Of a DNA stretch of 41,124 nt, positions 9,901 through 15,990 are shown piece by piece; within the stretch, counting starts at the first letter, position 1, and each line of letters opens with the position of its first letter. The stretch covers positions 1-41,124 of the forward strand of contig DASTGO010000391.1 in NCBI GenBank assembly GCA_035719045.1. The letters are read 5' to 3'. A program made the position numbers and the translations under genes. The notes under the pieces were generated by a model. The model did no database searches, was not told the DNA's origin, and saw only the letters and a program-made list of their open reading frames with translations. The DNA comes from DASTGO01 sp035719045 (GTDB lineage: Bacteria > Actinomycetota > Actinomycetes > Actinomycetales > Kineosporiaceae).

Positions 9901-9927
9901 CGCCGGGTCGAGCTCGGCGTGGGCTGA
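3994..9927 (+). CDS. Secreted giant repeat protein with twelve Cys-paired repeats and C-terminal OmpA-like domain
   Basis: The 1977-residue product starts at ATG 3994, just after a GGGAGGCGTGAG ribosome site. A long signal peptide spans about residues 1-48, with cleavage expected after AHA. Residues 49-500 look like beta-sandwich domains. Residues 503-1510 hold twelve tandem ~83-residue repeats with the pattern QTITFPQPPDV, SSGL, VCTVSGST, GTCT, ADQAG and TVTRSFAV. Each keeps two Cys about 17-20 residues apart, which suggests one disulfide per repeat. Cadherin-like and fibronectin-III-like segments follow. Residues 1872-1977 form an OmpA-like peptidoglycan-binding domain (NFGNGSAVLTPAGRNQL, SDNAGSFASNLTLSKRR, NRRVELGVG). 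I infer a wall-anchored surface fibre or adhesin. The ligand is unknown. Confidence 0.88.
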   Translation: MAIRPCARWRASIRARLTRSEHRWTTALVAATVAALAAADLVLVTVPAHAVDVCGGPAQNDLTVTPTHDPNFYADLSAGFDASYLGYQVANSGTTDRANLWVTVDGFTGGAVNLADTTDTRRQIPALPSGQAVTTYFMVKATSTTTTPQTHTVTVYDRRPDLAGATPLSVCQSSFTAVIAAQSASANKVTAISVDQTTLTIGSAFTVTVTGETGQARGAMWVSPAAQSSWPTKALRLERTVITVDADGNGSTDYTFPDTLYIPSSQATAFTARTTYRAAYSFRVTAATASNPTVKPVAEIGSGSVFKHTGRYPALPTLSISGASASVALGKAVTAADLSVLPTTTAPNGTPGGTSYAEVPYRIRASTSGGSGTLGAAVDEFVDVPAAQVLYKRGSATITDADHPGGHGVPDPDTSPADTGARAGALHFTGPFTVNATTTAATLDYTMYVPLLVGAYTNQAFATLNGTTLGSTPTTVPVVSVTSNGSGLIAWTGGNAGQGGTSQTITFAQPPDTLLSQGTVALAATASSGLAVAFSTVTPAVCTVAGSTATLVTPGTCLINADQAGNGSFGPAPTVTRGFGVSGPQTITFPQPPDVAITAGSASLSATASSGLPVTFGGGTAGVCTVSGSTATVTGLGTCTVTADQAGNAFWSAAPRVTRTFAVTKAAQTITFAQPPDVLVAGGPFAVTATASSGLPVTFSSTTTGVCTVSGSTVTPVSAGTCTLNADQAGDGTYLAAPTLTRSFGVGLTGQTIDFPQPSDIAITAGSRTLAATASSGLTVTLTSATPGVCTVSGSTATLVSLGTCTISADQPGNAGYAAAATVTRSFAVTKAAQTITMAALPDVYLDAGTVTVTASASSGLPVALTTTTPAVCAVSGSTVTLLTAGTCTVRADQAGDGRYLSAATVSRTFTVNPTPAPVAQTITFAQPADTPVTSRSLTVDPTSDSGLAVAVTSSTPGICNAVAGPGPGYTVGLLATGTCTLAADQAGDARHLAAATVTRSFAVVRGAQSITFAQPSDVLVTAGTRSLSATATSGLAVGFSSSTTGVCTVSGSTVTLLSTGTCTIAADQAGNAEYLPAATVTRSFAVSRAAQVITFAQPADAVLSDRTRTVSATSDSGLTVAVTTTTPGVCTVSGSTVTLLATGTCTLNADQAGDGRYLPAATVTRGFAIGRSAQTITFPQPADVALTAGTATLDATASSGLTVSFTGRTPAVCTVSGRTATLLALGTCTVDAGQAGDAAYLAAPTVTGSFAVTRTGQTITFAQPPDVTLADAAVTLTASATSGLPVAFTGRTPAVCTVSGTTAALVAAGTCTVDAGQAGDGTYAPAPTATRSFTVGRIPQTITFPQPPGVSITAGTAGLSAGASSGLAVTFTGPTPAVCTVSGSTATLVSTGTCAVNADQAGDATFAAAPTVTRSFAVSRAPQTITFPALTDLSLTAGSRPVSAVAGSGLPVTFSSLTPATCTTWGSTVTLRQTGTCTVAADQPGNAGYAPAATVTRSFAVLPAVPEPVAPAVITVGLSMQVQVAAVSVPPDGLITLLDPAGRAVLTVTMSGQGTYYLDPATGTLAFLPAPRFVGSATPATYRITDGFNRTAQNSFTPTVRPLAGPDLTLAGVQGDTLSAPAGTGSPSGLDPSSVRLLDGQSQPVSTLTLPQVGSFRADQGSGVITFTPDAGFAGLSQVGYQAADRLGSLSQAEVTVTLAPLAVSAATQTVSVGETAHIPLTGVPATAAVSVVAGPGVADARYRDGQVDVTPAPGLTGQVGVTVTVVNGTARTLVPISVTVLPAGPAVAWFRVVDPGRTVIGWQPPEHPVPGMSYVVTVDGRQVARTTGTGWSLAVPLGPKSVIQVTVEDGTSLASSPVRAGYRPAGFAHILTVNFGNGSAVLTPAGRNQLNAYAKILAAQGFRGGNVVGFSDNAGSFASNLTLSKRRVQTVMAYLTPRARGVGLSTAWYGERYPVASNRTAAGKAANRRVELGVG
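5500..8530 (+). repeat. Twelve tandem ~246-bp coding repeats
   Basis: Repeat units begin with the QTITF codons. The first starts at 5500, the second at 5746 and the twelfth at 8263. Most units encode 82-83 residues. The fifth has a slightly longer linker (NPTPAPVA) and the sixth has an insertion that replaces the usual VCTVSGS with ICNAVAGPGPGYT. Protein conservation is high but the DNA has diverged, which argues for old duplications under selection, not recent slippage. Confidence 0.9.
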
Positions 9928-10002
9928 CCGGTCCGCCGGAAGTCGCCGCCCGCCCCCGCCCCCCAGCGGACATCCCCCTGCGGCGTCACCCTGCGGCGGA
10001 CG

Positions 10003-10809
10003 TCACCCCTGCGGTGGTCGGCCGTCACCGGCTCGCGCCCGGCCCAGGGCTCCCGCGGCCAGGCGGCTCAGCCCCTCGACCACCCGGACCCCCTCCGCCA
10101 GGGACGGCCACCCGGAACTGAGCACCGCCAGCAGCATCGGCCCACCGCCGACCGGGACGATCCCCGCCGAGGTCACCACCCAGCGGTGGTCGTCGGCGCG
10201 CAGCGGCAGCCAGCCGTTCTTCACCCAGCCGTTCCGCACCGGGAGGCCCCGGTCCGTCGCGGCGGCGGTCACCCCCCAGCGCTGGCCGGGCACCACCCGG
10301 TGCAACAGCCGCAGGGCGGCGAACCGGTGCCCGTCGGCGAGCGGCCCGTCGTGGCCGGTGAGCGCGGTGAGCAGCCGGATCCGGTCGGCGGGGGTGGTCC
10401 GGGTCAGGCCCCACTCCCCGCCCGGGCCCGGGTCGGTCTCGGTCAGGCCGAACCGTGCCAGGGCCGCCCCCAGCCCGGGGCCCGCGCCGATCCGGTGCCA
10501 CAGCGCGGTGGTGGCGTCGTTGTCACTGGTGGTGATCATCCGGTAGGCCAGGCGCTGTTCCGTAGGGGTCGGCGACCGCCCCTCGTCCTGCCGTTGCAGG
10601 AGCAGGGCGAGCAGGACGTCCAGCTTGACCAGGCTCGCGGTGAAACCGGTCCGGTGCGGGGCCCAGGCCACCTGAAGCCCGCTGCGCAGGTCCAGCGCCG
10701 CGGCCGCCACCGTCCCGCCCGCAGCCGGCCGGTGGTCCGCAGCCGCCAGGGCGAACTCCCGCTGTGCGATCCCGCCCGGACCGGTGGCCGGCAGGACGGA
10801 CGTGCTCAC
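10003..10809 (-). CDS. Class A beta-lactamase-like serine hydrolase
   Basis: The 268-residue product has the three signature motifs of the penicillin-recognising serine hydrolase fold: SLVK at residues 59-62 (nucleophile Ser59, Lys62), SDN at 95-97, and KNG in VRNGWVKNGWLP near residue 190 where KTG or KSG is usual. It probably hydrolyses a beta-lactam or a peptidoglycan-like ester or amide; the substrate cannot be told. No signal peptide is visible from GTG 10809. The open frame extends to 10938, but that extension runs through the operator and promoter of the divergent cysteine-rich gene, so I reject it. The gene converges on the repeat-protein gene. Confidence 0.75.
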   Translation of the reverse strand: MSTSVLPATGPGGIAQREFALAAADHRPAAGGTVAAAALDLRSGLQVAWAPHRTGFTASLVKLDVLLALLLQRQDEGRSPTPTEQRLAYRMITTSDNDATTALWHRIGAGPGLGAALARFGLTETDPGPGGEWGLTRTTPADRIRLLTALTGHDGPLADGHRFAALRLLHRVVPGQRWGVTAAATDRGLPVRNGWVKNGWLPLRADDHRWVVTSAGIVPVGGGPMLLAVLSSGWPSLAEGVRVVEGLSRLAAGALGRARAGDGRPPQG

Positions 10810-10876
10810 CCGCGCAGGATGCTGTCCCGCCAGGGTTCCCGGCAATGACGACGCGCGGCGCACCTGGGTGGCTCTT

Positions 10877-10906
10877 TTGGCCGCCGGATACTCCCTGGGG
10901 TATATT
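10877..10906 (+). promoter_or_regulatory. Promoter with CstR/CsoR-type operator, site 1
   Basis: The 16-bp near-palindrome ATACTCCCTGGGGTAT lies at 10888-10903. It overlaps a candidate sigma-A promoter with -35 TTGGCC (10877-10882), an 18-bp spacer and -10 TATATT (10901-10906). The same arrangement recurs at 19700-19715 and, more weakly, at 19274-19289. CsoR-family repressors are known to bind GC-tract palindromes of this kind. I infer repression of the cysteine-rich microprotein and the downstream CoA-disulfide reductase until persulfide stress. Confidence 0.75.
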
Positions 10907-10940
10907 GGCTCTACCGTCCTGATCGAGCAGAGGAGCACCC

Positions 10941-11057
10941 ATGTGCAGCCCCGCCACCTGTCCCCGTTGCGGCAAGGTCACCTGGACCGGCTGCGGCCAG
11001 CACGTCGACCAGGTCTTCGCCGGGGTGCCGGCCGACCGGCGCTGCAACTGCCGCTGA
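10941..11057 (+). CDS. 38-residue cysteine-rich microprotein
   Basis: This short gene starts at ATG 10941, six bases after an AGGAG ribosome site at 10931-10935, and ends with TGA at 11055-11057. The product begins MCSPATCPRCGKVTW and has six Cys: residues 2, 7, 10, 18, 35 and 37. CPRC is a zinc-ribbon-like knuckle, and GCGQHVD and RCNC could supply further metal or sulfur ligands. Similar tiny proteins, with a CxxCGKxTWxGCGxH core, occur widely in bacteria without a known function. It is the first gene after CstR-type operator site 1 and is followed 157 bp later by the CoA-disulfide reductase/rhodanese gene. A role in zinc binding, or in binding or sensing sulfane sulfur, is inference. Confidence 0.85.
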   Translation: MCSPATCPRCGKVTWTGCGQHVDQVFAGVPADRRCNCR

Positions 11058-11214
11058 CCCGGCTCCGGACGGGTCCCGCTCCCGCCCCGGCTACGGGCGA
11101 GACCCGTCCCCCGCACCCACCTGTCCGTACGCCCCCGCCGAGAGGCCCGTCCCGATCGGCGCCCACCGGTCCGGTGATCCACCGAGCCGCCATCCCGTGA
11201 GGTCGTGAGGTTCC

Positions 11215-13017
11215 GTGTCCGTGAAAGCCGTCGTGGTCGGTGGGGTCGCCGGGGGGATGAGCTTCGCCGCCCGGGCCCGCAGGCTCGCCGAGGACGCCGA
11301 GGTCGTCGTGCTGGAGCGGGACGGCTACGTCTCGTTCGCCAACTGCGGCCTGCCATACCACCTGGCCGGGGAGATCGCCGACCGCGGGTCCCTGCTGCTG
11401 CACACCCCGGCGTCCCTGGCGGCCTCCCTGGGCCTGGACGTGCGGACCGGTCACGAGGTGATCGGCGTGGACACCGCCGCCCGCACGGTCCGGGTCCGCG
11501 AGCGGGCCACCGGCCGGGAGTACGAGGAGGGGTACGACGCCCTGGTGCTGTCCACGGGGGCCGCACCGTTCGTGCCCCCGGTGCCCGGCGTGGACCTCCC
11601 CCAGGTCCGGGTGCTGCGCACCATCCCCGACGTGGACGCACTGCAGGCACTGGTCGAGGGCGGAGCCCGGCGGGCCGTGGTGGTCGGCGCGGGCTTCATC
11701 GGCCTGGAGGTCACCGAGGCTCTGCGCCACCGTGGCCTGGACGTCACCCTGGTCGAACTGGTCGACCAGGTCCTGCCGCCGCTGGACGCGGAGATGGCCC
11801 GCGCGGTGGAACTGGAACTGCGCGGCCACGGGGTCGAGGTCCGGCTCGGCACCTCCCTCACCGCGATCCACCCCGCGGCCCCGCAGCCCGGCGGACTGCC
11901 TGTTCCGACCCCTTCTGCCGCAACGGATTCCCTGCACCCGGCGGCCGGGCACGTGGTGGTCGAACTGGCCGACGGCAGCACCCTGCCGGCCGACCTGGTC
12001 CTGCTGGCCGTCGGGGTCCGCCCGGAGACCTCCCTGGCCAGGGCGGCCGGGCTCACCCTCAATGCCCGCGGCGCGGTCGTCGTGGACGACAACCTGCTCA
12101 CCAGCGACCCGCACGTGTACGCCGTCGGCGACGCGATCGAGGTCACCGACGCGGTCACCGGCGCCCCCGCCGTGGTCCCGCTCGCCGGCCCGGCGAACCG
12201 GCAGGGCCGCGCCGCCGCCGACCACCTGTTCGGCCACCGGCTGCCCGGGCAGCCCGCCGCGCGCACCCCGGTGCTCGGGACCGCGATCGTGCGGGTGTTC
12301 GACCTCGTGGCCGCGACCACCGGCCGCCCGCAGAAGGCCCTGGCCGCGGCGGGGATCCCGCATCACGTGGTCCACCTGCATCCCGGCCACCACGCCGGCT
12401 ACTACCCCGGCGCCACGCCCCTGCACCTGAAACTGGTCTTCGCCCCCGACGGCCGGATCCTCGGCGCGCAGGCCACCGGCCGCGAGGGCGTGGACAAGCG
12501 GATCGACGTGATCGCGACGGCGATCCGGGCCGGGATGACCGTCGCGGACCTCGCCGAACTCGAACTCGCCTACGCCCCACCGTTCGGCTCCGCCAAGGAC
12601 CCGGTCAACCTGGCCGGGATGGCGGCCTCCAACGTCGTCGCCGGTGACCTGGCCCTCTGGTACGCCACCGACCTGCCGTCCCGGGCCGACCACGACGGCG
12701 ACGGCGACGGCGACGGGCCGGTGCTGCTCGACGTCAGGACCGCCCGCGAGTTCGCCACCGGCCACCTGCCCGGGGCACTGAACATCCCGCACACCCAACT
12801 ACGGGAGCGGATCGGCGAGGTGCCCGCCGGGCGCCCGGTACTGGTCTACTGCGCCTCGGGTTTCCGGTCCTACCTCGCGCTGCGGATCCTGCACCAGACC
12901 GGCTGGAACGACGTCCGGTCGCTGTCCGGCGGGATCACCACCCTGCTGCTCACCCGCCCCGGTCTGGAACTGCAGACGCCGGTTCTCGTCCCCGGCTCCG
13001 CGACCACGAACTCCTGA
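11215..13017 (+). CDS. CoA-disulfide reductase / persulfide reductase fused to rhodanese
   Basis: The 600-residue flavoprotein begins at GTG 11215 after GTGAGG. It has an N-terminal FAD-binding motif (VGGVAGGMSFAARAR) and the single active-site Cys44 in FANCGLPYH, typical of CoA-disulfide reductases. The NAD(P)H-binding motif VVVGAGFIGLEV is near residue 160. A dimerisation domain precedes a C-terminal rhodanese domain (about 495-590), with active-site Cys546 in the loop CASGFRS. Enzymes of this fusion type reduce CoA persulfide or polysulfide with NAD(P)H, and the rhodanese domain passes sulfane sulfur. A GDGDGDG linker region lies before the rhodanese part. An insert around residues 223-243 (QPGGLPVPTPSAATDS) lengthens the NAD domain. 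It sits behind the CstR-type operator. Confidence 0.9.
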   Translation: MSVKAVVVGGVAGGMSFAARARRLAEDAEVVVLERDGYVSFANCGLPYHLAGEIADRGSLLLHTPASLAASLGLDVRTGHEVIGVDTAARTVRVRERATGREYEEGYDALVLSTGAAPFVPPVPGVDLPQVRVLRTIPDVDALQALVEGGARRAVVVGAGFIGLEVTEALRHRGLDVTLVELVDQVLPPLDAEMARAVELELRGHGVEVRLGTSLTAIHPAAPQPGGLPVPTPSAATDSLHPAAGHVVVELADGSTLPADLVLLAVGVRPETSLARAAGLTLNARGAVVVDDNLLTSDPHVYAVGDAIEVTDAVTGAPAVVPLAGPANRQGRAAADHLFGHRLPGQPAARTPVLGTAIVRVFDLVAATTGRPQKALAAAGIPHHVVHLHPGHHAGYYPGATPLHLKLVFAPDGRILGAQATGREGVDKRIDVIATAIRAGMTVADLAELELAYAPPFGSAKDPVNLAGMAASNVVAGDLALWYATDLPSRADHDGDGDGDGPVLLDVRTAREFATGHLPGALNIPHTQLRERIGEVPAGRPVLVYCASGFRSYLALRILHQTGWNDVRSLSGGITTLLLTRPGLELQTPVLVPGSATTNS

Positions 13018-13083
13018 GACGAAACCGAAGGGTGGGTGGGCAGGGGGCAGTTTCCCGCCGGAGCGCAGAGACCTGACCGGGAT

Positions 13084-13115
13084 GGCCGGCCCGGCCACGG
13101 GGCGCCGGGCCGGCC
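13084..13115. terminator. Bidirectional terminator hairpin
   Basis: The 12-bp perfect stem GGCCGGCCCGGC (13084-13095) pairs with GCCGGGCCGGCC (13104-13115) around an 8-base loop. It lies between the convergent CoA-disulfide reductase and dsrE-like genes. There is no U-tract, as is usual in GC-rich actinobacteria. Confidence 0.7.
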
Positions 13116-13122
13116 GAACCCT

Positions 13123-13148
13123 GCCGATCAGATGAGCCGATCAGATGA
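13123..13148. repeat. 13-bp tandem duplication spanning the dsrE-like stop codon
   Basis: GCCGATCAGATGA occurs twice head to tail (13123-13135 and 13136-13148). The second copy contains the stop codon of the dsrE-like gene, so the duplication reproduces the last codons outside the frame. It looks like a small slippage event. Confidence 0.7.
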
Positions 13149-13668
13149 ACAGCAACTGCGCACCCGCGGTCATCTCGATGAAGTCCGAGGCGTTGATGAT
13201 CCCCTCGACGTCGTCGCGCAGGTCGGACTCGTCGATCTTCATCATGTCCGCCGACATCCGGCAGGCCCACAGGTGACCGCCCGCGGCGACGATGTGGTCG
13301 AGGAAGTCCGGCACCTCGGGCACGCCGAGTTCGGCGATCTGCTTCTTCAGCATCTTCGTCGCCATCCCGGTCATTGCCGGGGCGAGGGCCTGCGGCAGGT
13401 GCATGTCCCCGATGGGCAGGTGCATCGCGGAGTTGCCGGCCGGACTGAACTGCAGGTGGTGCATCCGCGACTTCATGATCATGTCGAAGCCCCAGAACGT
13501 GAAGAACAGGTGTGTCTCCACGCCCTCCCCCAGGGCAGCGTTGCCGAGGATCAGCCCGGGATAGGCCATGTCGAGGTTGCCCTTGGAGCAGATGATGGCG
13601 AGCTTGCGGTCGCTGCCCGCGTCGTCGTCGAAGTTGGGGACGATCGGCGCGGTGTCGCTGCTGGTCAT
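13141..13668 (-). CDS. DsrE/DsrF-like sulfurtransferase family protein
   Basis: The 175-residue protein belongs to the DsrE-type sulfur-relay fold. These proteins carry persulfide sulfur on a Cys and pass it to partners such as TusA or TusE/DsrC. Visible features are the opening strand KLAIICSKGNLD with Cys27, THLFFTFWGFDMIMK, a Met-rich central loop, and HLWACRMSADMMK, whose Cys matches the conserved Cys of DsrE2-type proteins. It is soluble, with no membrane helix. ATG 13668 follows GGAGA. It is the last gene of the minus-strand sulfur operon, 95 bp after the TusE-like gene, and the pairing of the two supports a relay role. Confidence 0.85.
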   Translation of the reverse strand: MTSSDTAPIVPNFDDDAGSDRKLAIICSKGNLDMAYPGLILGNAALGEGVETHLFFTFWGFDMIMKSRMHHLQFSPAGNSAMHLPIGDMHLPQALAPAMTGMATKMLKKQIAELGVPEVPDFLDHIVAAGGHLWACRMSADMMKIDESDLRDDVEGIINASDFIEMTAGAQLLFI

Positions 13669-13763
13669 GGTGGTCTCCGTCCGTGAGGTACGGCGTCAGG
13701 CGTTGAGGGGCAAGGGGATGCGCGACGGGAGGGGCAGCGGGCGCGGGGCGGGGGCCCGATACG

Positions 13764-14078
13764 TCAGACGCAACCGCGCGGCTTCGGCAGACCGGCGATG
13801 TAGGCCATCTTCTTGCCCGGCTTCTTCGGGAACAGCGCGAACTGTTCCTTGACCGGCACGCCCGCCTCGTTCTGCACCCGGCGGGTGGTCGCGGTCTCGC
13901 CCTGCGTCCGGTAGTCCTCACGCAGGAACCGGATGATCTTCCAGTGCTCGTCGGTCAGGTCGATGCCGATCTGTTCGGCGAGCACCTTCGCCAGATCCTC
14001 GTCCCACTCGTCGTATTCGGTGAGGAAGCCCTCCTCGTTGACGTGGACGCTCTTGCCGTTGATGGTCGTGACAGGCAT
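13764..14078 (-). CDS. TusE/DsrC family sulfur-relay protein with a single C-terminal Cys
   Basis: The 104-residue product starts at ATG 14078, after a GAAGGAAG ribosome site. It has the whole DsrC/TusE fold signature: INGKSVHVNEEGFL, the DEHWKIIRFLREDY helix, and the flexible C-terminal arm IAGLPKPRGCV. The penultimate Cys103 is CysA, which carries the persulfide. The second arm cysteine of true DsrC (CysB, 11 residues earlier) is Ala here, so the protein is of the TusE/single-Cys type and cannot form the intramolecular trisulfide cycle of dissimilatory DsrC. No dsrAB, sHdr or tusBCD genes are in view. The likely donor is the adjacent DsrE-like protein. Confidence 0.9.
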   Translation of the reverse strand: MPVTTINGKSVHVNEEGFLTEYDEWDEDLAKVLAEQIGIDLTDEHWKIIRFLREDYRTQGETATTRRVQNEAGVPVKEQFALFPKKPGKKMAYIAGLPKPRGCV

Positions 14079-14110
14079 GGGAATCGCTTCCTTCGCTGAC
14101 GATGCCCGGA

Positions 14111-14752
14111 TCACGGGCGGGCGGTGGCCGCCGGGGTGGCGGCGGCGGTGGCAGTTGCCGACGGTTCCCCGAGCGCCTGCAGCAGGACGAGCGCCCGGCC
14201 CAGGCCACGGCGGGTCCGTGGATCGCGCAGCCGGCGCAGCAGGGCCAGGGTGGACGGCGGTTCGGCGTCAGGGGCGGCGAGCAGGGCGTGGGCCAGCCGG
14301 TCGGCGACCCGGCCCCCTTCCCGGGCTGCGTCGAAGTAGCCCCGGGACTCCGCCTCCGCGAGAGTGCCGGACAGGGTGGCCATCCCGGCACCGCTGAGCG
14401 CGGTGAGCTCCGCGGCCAACTCCTCGATGCCGGCGGCCCAGCTGAGCATGACCTCCAGCTTCGGCAGTGTCCGGGTCGCGGTGCGCAGGAACCGGACCAC
14501 GTCCTCGGCGCTGACGTCCGCGCTGAGGTCCTCCAGTTCGCGTGAGGCCACGGCCATCGCCCCCTGGGCGACCCCGGTGAGGTCGTGGGCCAGCGCCTGC
14601 CAGCGTTCCCGGTCCTCCTGCTGCGCCTGGAGAACGGCCCCGATCCGCTCGACCTGCGCGGTCAACCGGTCCAGCCGCTCCTCCAGCGCCGGTGTGCCGC
14701 CCGCACCGCCGCCGGGGGAGCCGTCGACGCCGAGGTCGGCCGAGGTGGTCAC
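14111..14752 (-). CDS. DUF1641-like protein linked to the sulfide:quinone reductase
   Basis: The 213-residue product starts at GTG 14752, overlapping the TGA of the upstream flavoprotein gene by two bases (GTGA), which indicates translational coupling. Residues 20-55 form a heptad-like coiled coil (LEERLDRLTAQVERIGAVL). The C-terminal region has LALLRRLRDPRTRRGLGRAL, which resembles the core of DUF1641. DUF1641 proteins are typically encoded next to flavoprotein quinone reductases or formate dehydrogenases; their function is unknown, but an accessory or membrane-adaptor role has been suspected. The tail is Ala/Thr/Pro-rich. A longer frame to 14842 exists, but it lies inside the upstream gene. 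Confidence 0.75.
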   Translation of the reverse strand: MTTSADLGVDGSPGGGAGGTPALEERLDRLTAQVERIGAVLQAQQEDRERWQALAHDLTGVAQGAMAVASRELEDLSADVSAEDVVRFLRTATRTLPKLEVMLSWAAGIEELAAELTALSGAGMATLSGTLAEAESRGYFDAAREGGRVADRLAHALLAAPDAEPPSTLALLRRLRDPRTRRGLGRALVLLQALGEPSATATAAATPAATARP

Positions 14753-15990
14753 CTCAGCTCCTGCAACTGCTTGCCGGCCAGTTGCATCTGGGCGGGGATC
14801 GGCAGCTCCTTGCCCTGCAGGAGCATGTTCCAGTAGATCCACCGGAACAGGACCTTGCCCCAGTGGTTCATCTCGGTCTCGGCCAGCAGGCTGAACGGGC
14901 CGATCCCCGGCAGCGGGAACTTCCCGGGCAGCGGCTCGGTGGTGTAGTTGAAGTCGATGAGCAGGCCCTTGCCGTGCCCGGTCTCGATGAAGCAGTTCGC
15001 GTGCCCGTCGAACTTCTTGGTCATCTGCAGCCCGGCGACGTGCCGGACGAAGTTGTCGGCCAGCACGTCCATCGAGAAGTGCGCGACCGACCCGGCCTTC
15101 GAGGCGGGGATGTCCGAGGCGTCCCCGACGGCGAAGATGTTGTCGAACTTCTTGGACAGCAACGTCTCCTTGTCGACCTGCACGTAGTTGAGGTCGTCAC
15201 CGAGCCCGGACCGCTTGACGTAGTCCGCACCCATGTTGACCGGCACGGTCACCAGCAGGTCGAACGGGATCTCCCGCTCGTCGTAGGAGATCAGGGTCTT
15301 CGACTGCGGGTCGATCTGCTCCAGCATGAAGTCGGCCTCGAGTGCCACCCTGCGGTCGTCGAGCATGCTCCCGAGGTACCGGCTGGCAACGGGTTTGGTG
15401 AACGCGCCCTCCAGCGGGGTGACGTAGGTGATATCGACCCGGTCCCGGATTCCCTGCTCGGCGAAGAAGGCGTCGGCGAGGAAGGTGAACTCCAGCGGCG
15501 CCACCGGGCACTTGATCGGCATCTCGACGATCTGGACGACCAGCCGGCCGCCCTCCCAGGTCCGCAGTGTCTCGGCGAGCGCGACAGCGCCCTCGTAGGT
15601 GTAGAACTCGTGGATGCTGCGGCCCCACTCCCCACCGAGCATTCCCGGGGTCTGCGCGGGGCGGGGCGTGGTGCCGGTGGCGATGATGAGGTAGTCGTAG
15701 GCGAGTTCGGTCCCGTCCGCCAGCAGGACCCGGTTCTCGTCCGGGACCACGCGGTCGATGTCACCGAGTACGAGGTCGACGCCGGAGGGGATGAACCGGC
15801 GGCGAGGCTTGGCCACTTCGTCCGGGCGGTAGATCCCGAACGGGATGAACAGGTATCCGGGCTGGTAGTAGTGGGTGTCGGTGGAGTCGACGACGGTGAT
15901 CCTCCACTCGTCGCGCGGCAGTCTCGGCCGCAGAGTGTTCACCGCCATCGTTCCGGCCGTGCCACCACCGAGGACGATCAGCCGCTTCAT
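14749..15990 (-). CDS. Sulfide:quinone oxidoreductase-like FAD flavoprotein (two-Cys type)
   Basis: The 413-residue flavoprotein starts at ATG 15990, after GGGAGCCCGTC. An FAD Rossmann motif opens it (IVLGGGTAGTMAVNTL). YYQPGYLFIPFG, near residue 40, is the usual SQR N-terminal signature. The second dinucleotide motif is IFAVGDASDIPASKAGS, near 285-301. Redox cysteines are Cys161 (KCPVAPLEF) and Cys333 (ANCFIETG), so it has the two-Cys disulfide arrangement. A C-terminal amphipathic region (NHWGKVLFRWIYWNML) should dock it on the membrane near quinone. It would oxidise sulfide to sulfane sulfur and reduce quinone. Its start overlaps the stop of the PocR regulator (ATGA). Confidence 0.87.
   Translation of the reverse strand: MKRLIVLGGGTAGTMAVNTLRPRLPRDEWRITVVDSTDTHYYQPGYLFIPFGIYRPDEVAKPRRRFIPSGVDLVLGDIDRVVPDENRVLLADGTELAYDYLIIATGTTPRPAQTPGMLGGEWGRSIHEFYTYEGAVALAETLRTWEGGRLVVQIVEMPIKCPVAPLEFTFLADAFFAEQGIRDRVDITYVTPLEGAFTKPVASRYLGSMLDDRRVALEADFMLEQIDPQSKTLISYDEREIPFDLLVTVPVNMGADYVKRSGLGDDLNYVQVDKETLLSKKFDNIFAVGDASDIPASKAGSVAHFSMDVLADNFVRHVAGLQMTKKFDGHANCFIETGHGKGLLIDFNYTTEPLPGKFPLPGIGPFSLLAETEMNHWGKVLFRWIYWNMLLQGKELPIPAQMQLAGKQLQELR

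Noticed and set aside
10810..10938. Longer N-terminus of the serine hydrolase
   Set aside because: It would run through the operator and -10 of the divergent gene, and its residues resemble no signal peptide or domain.
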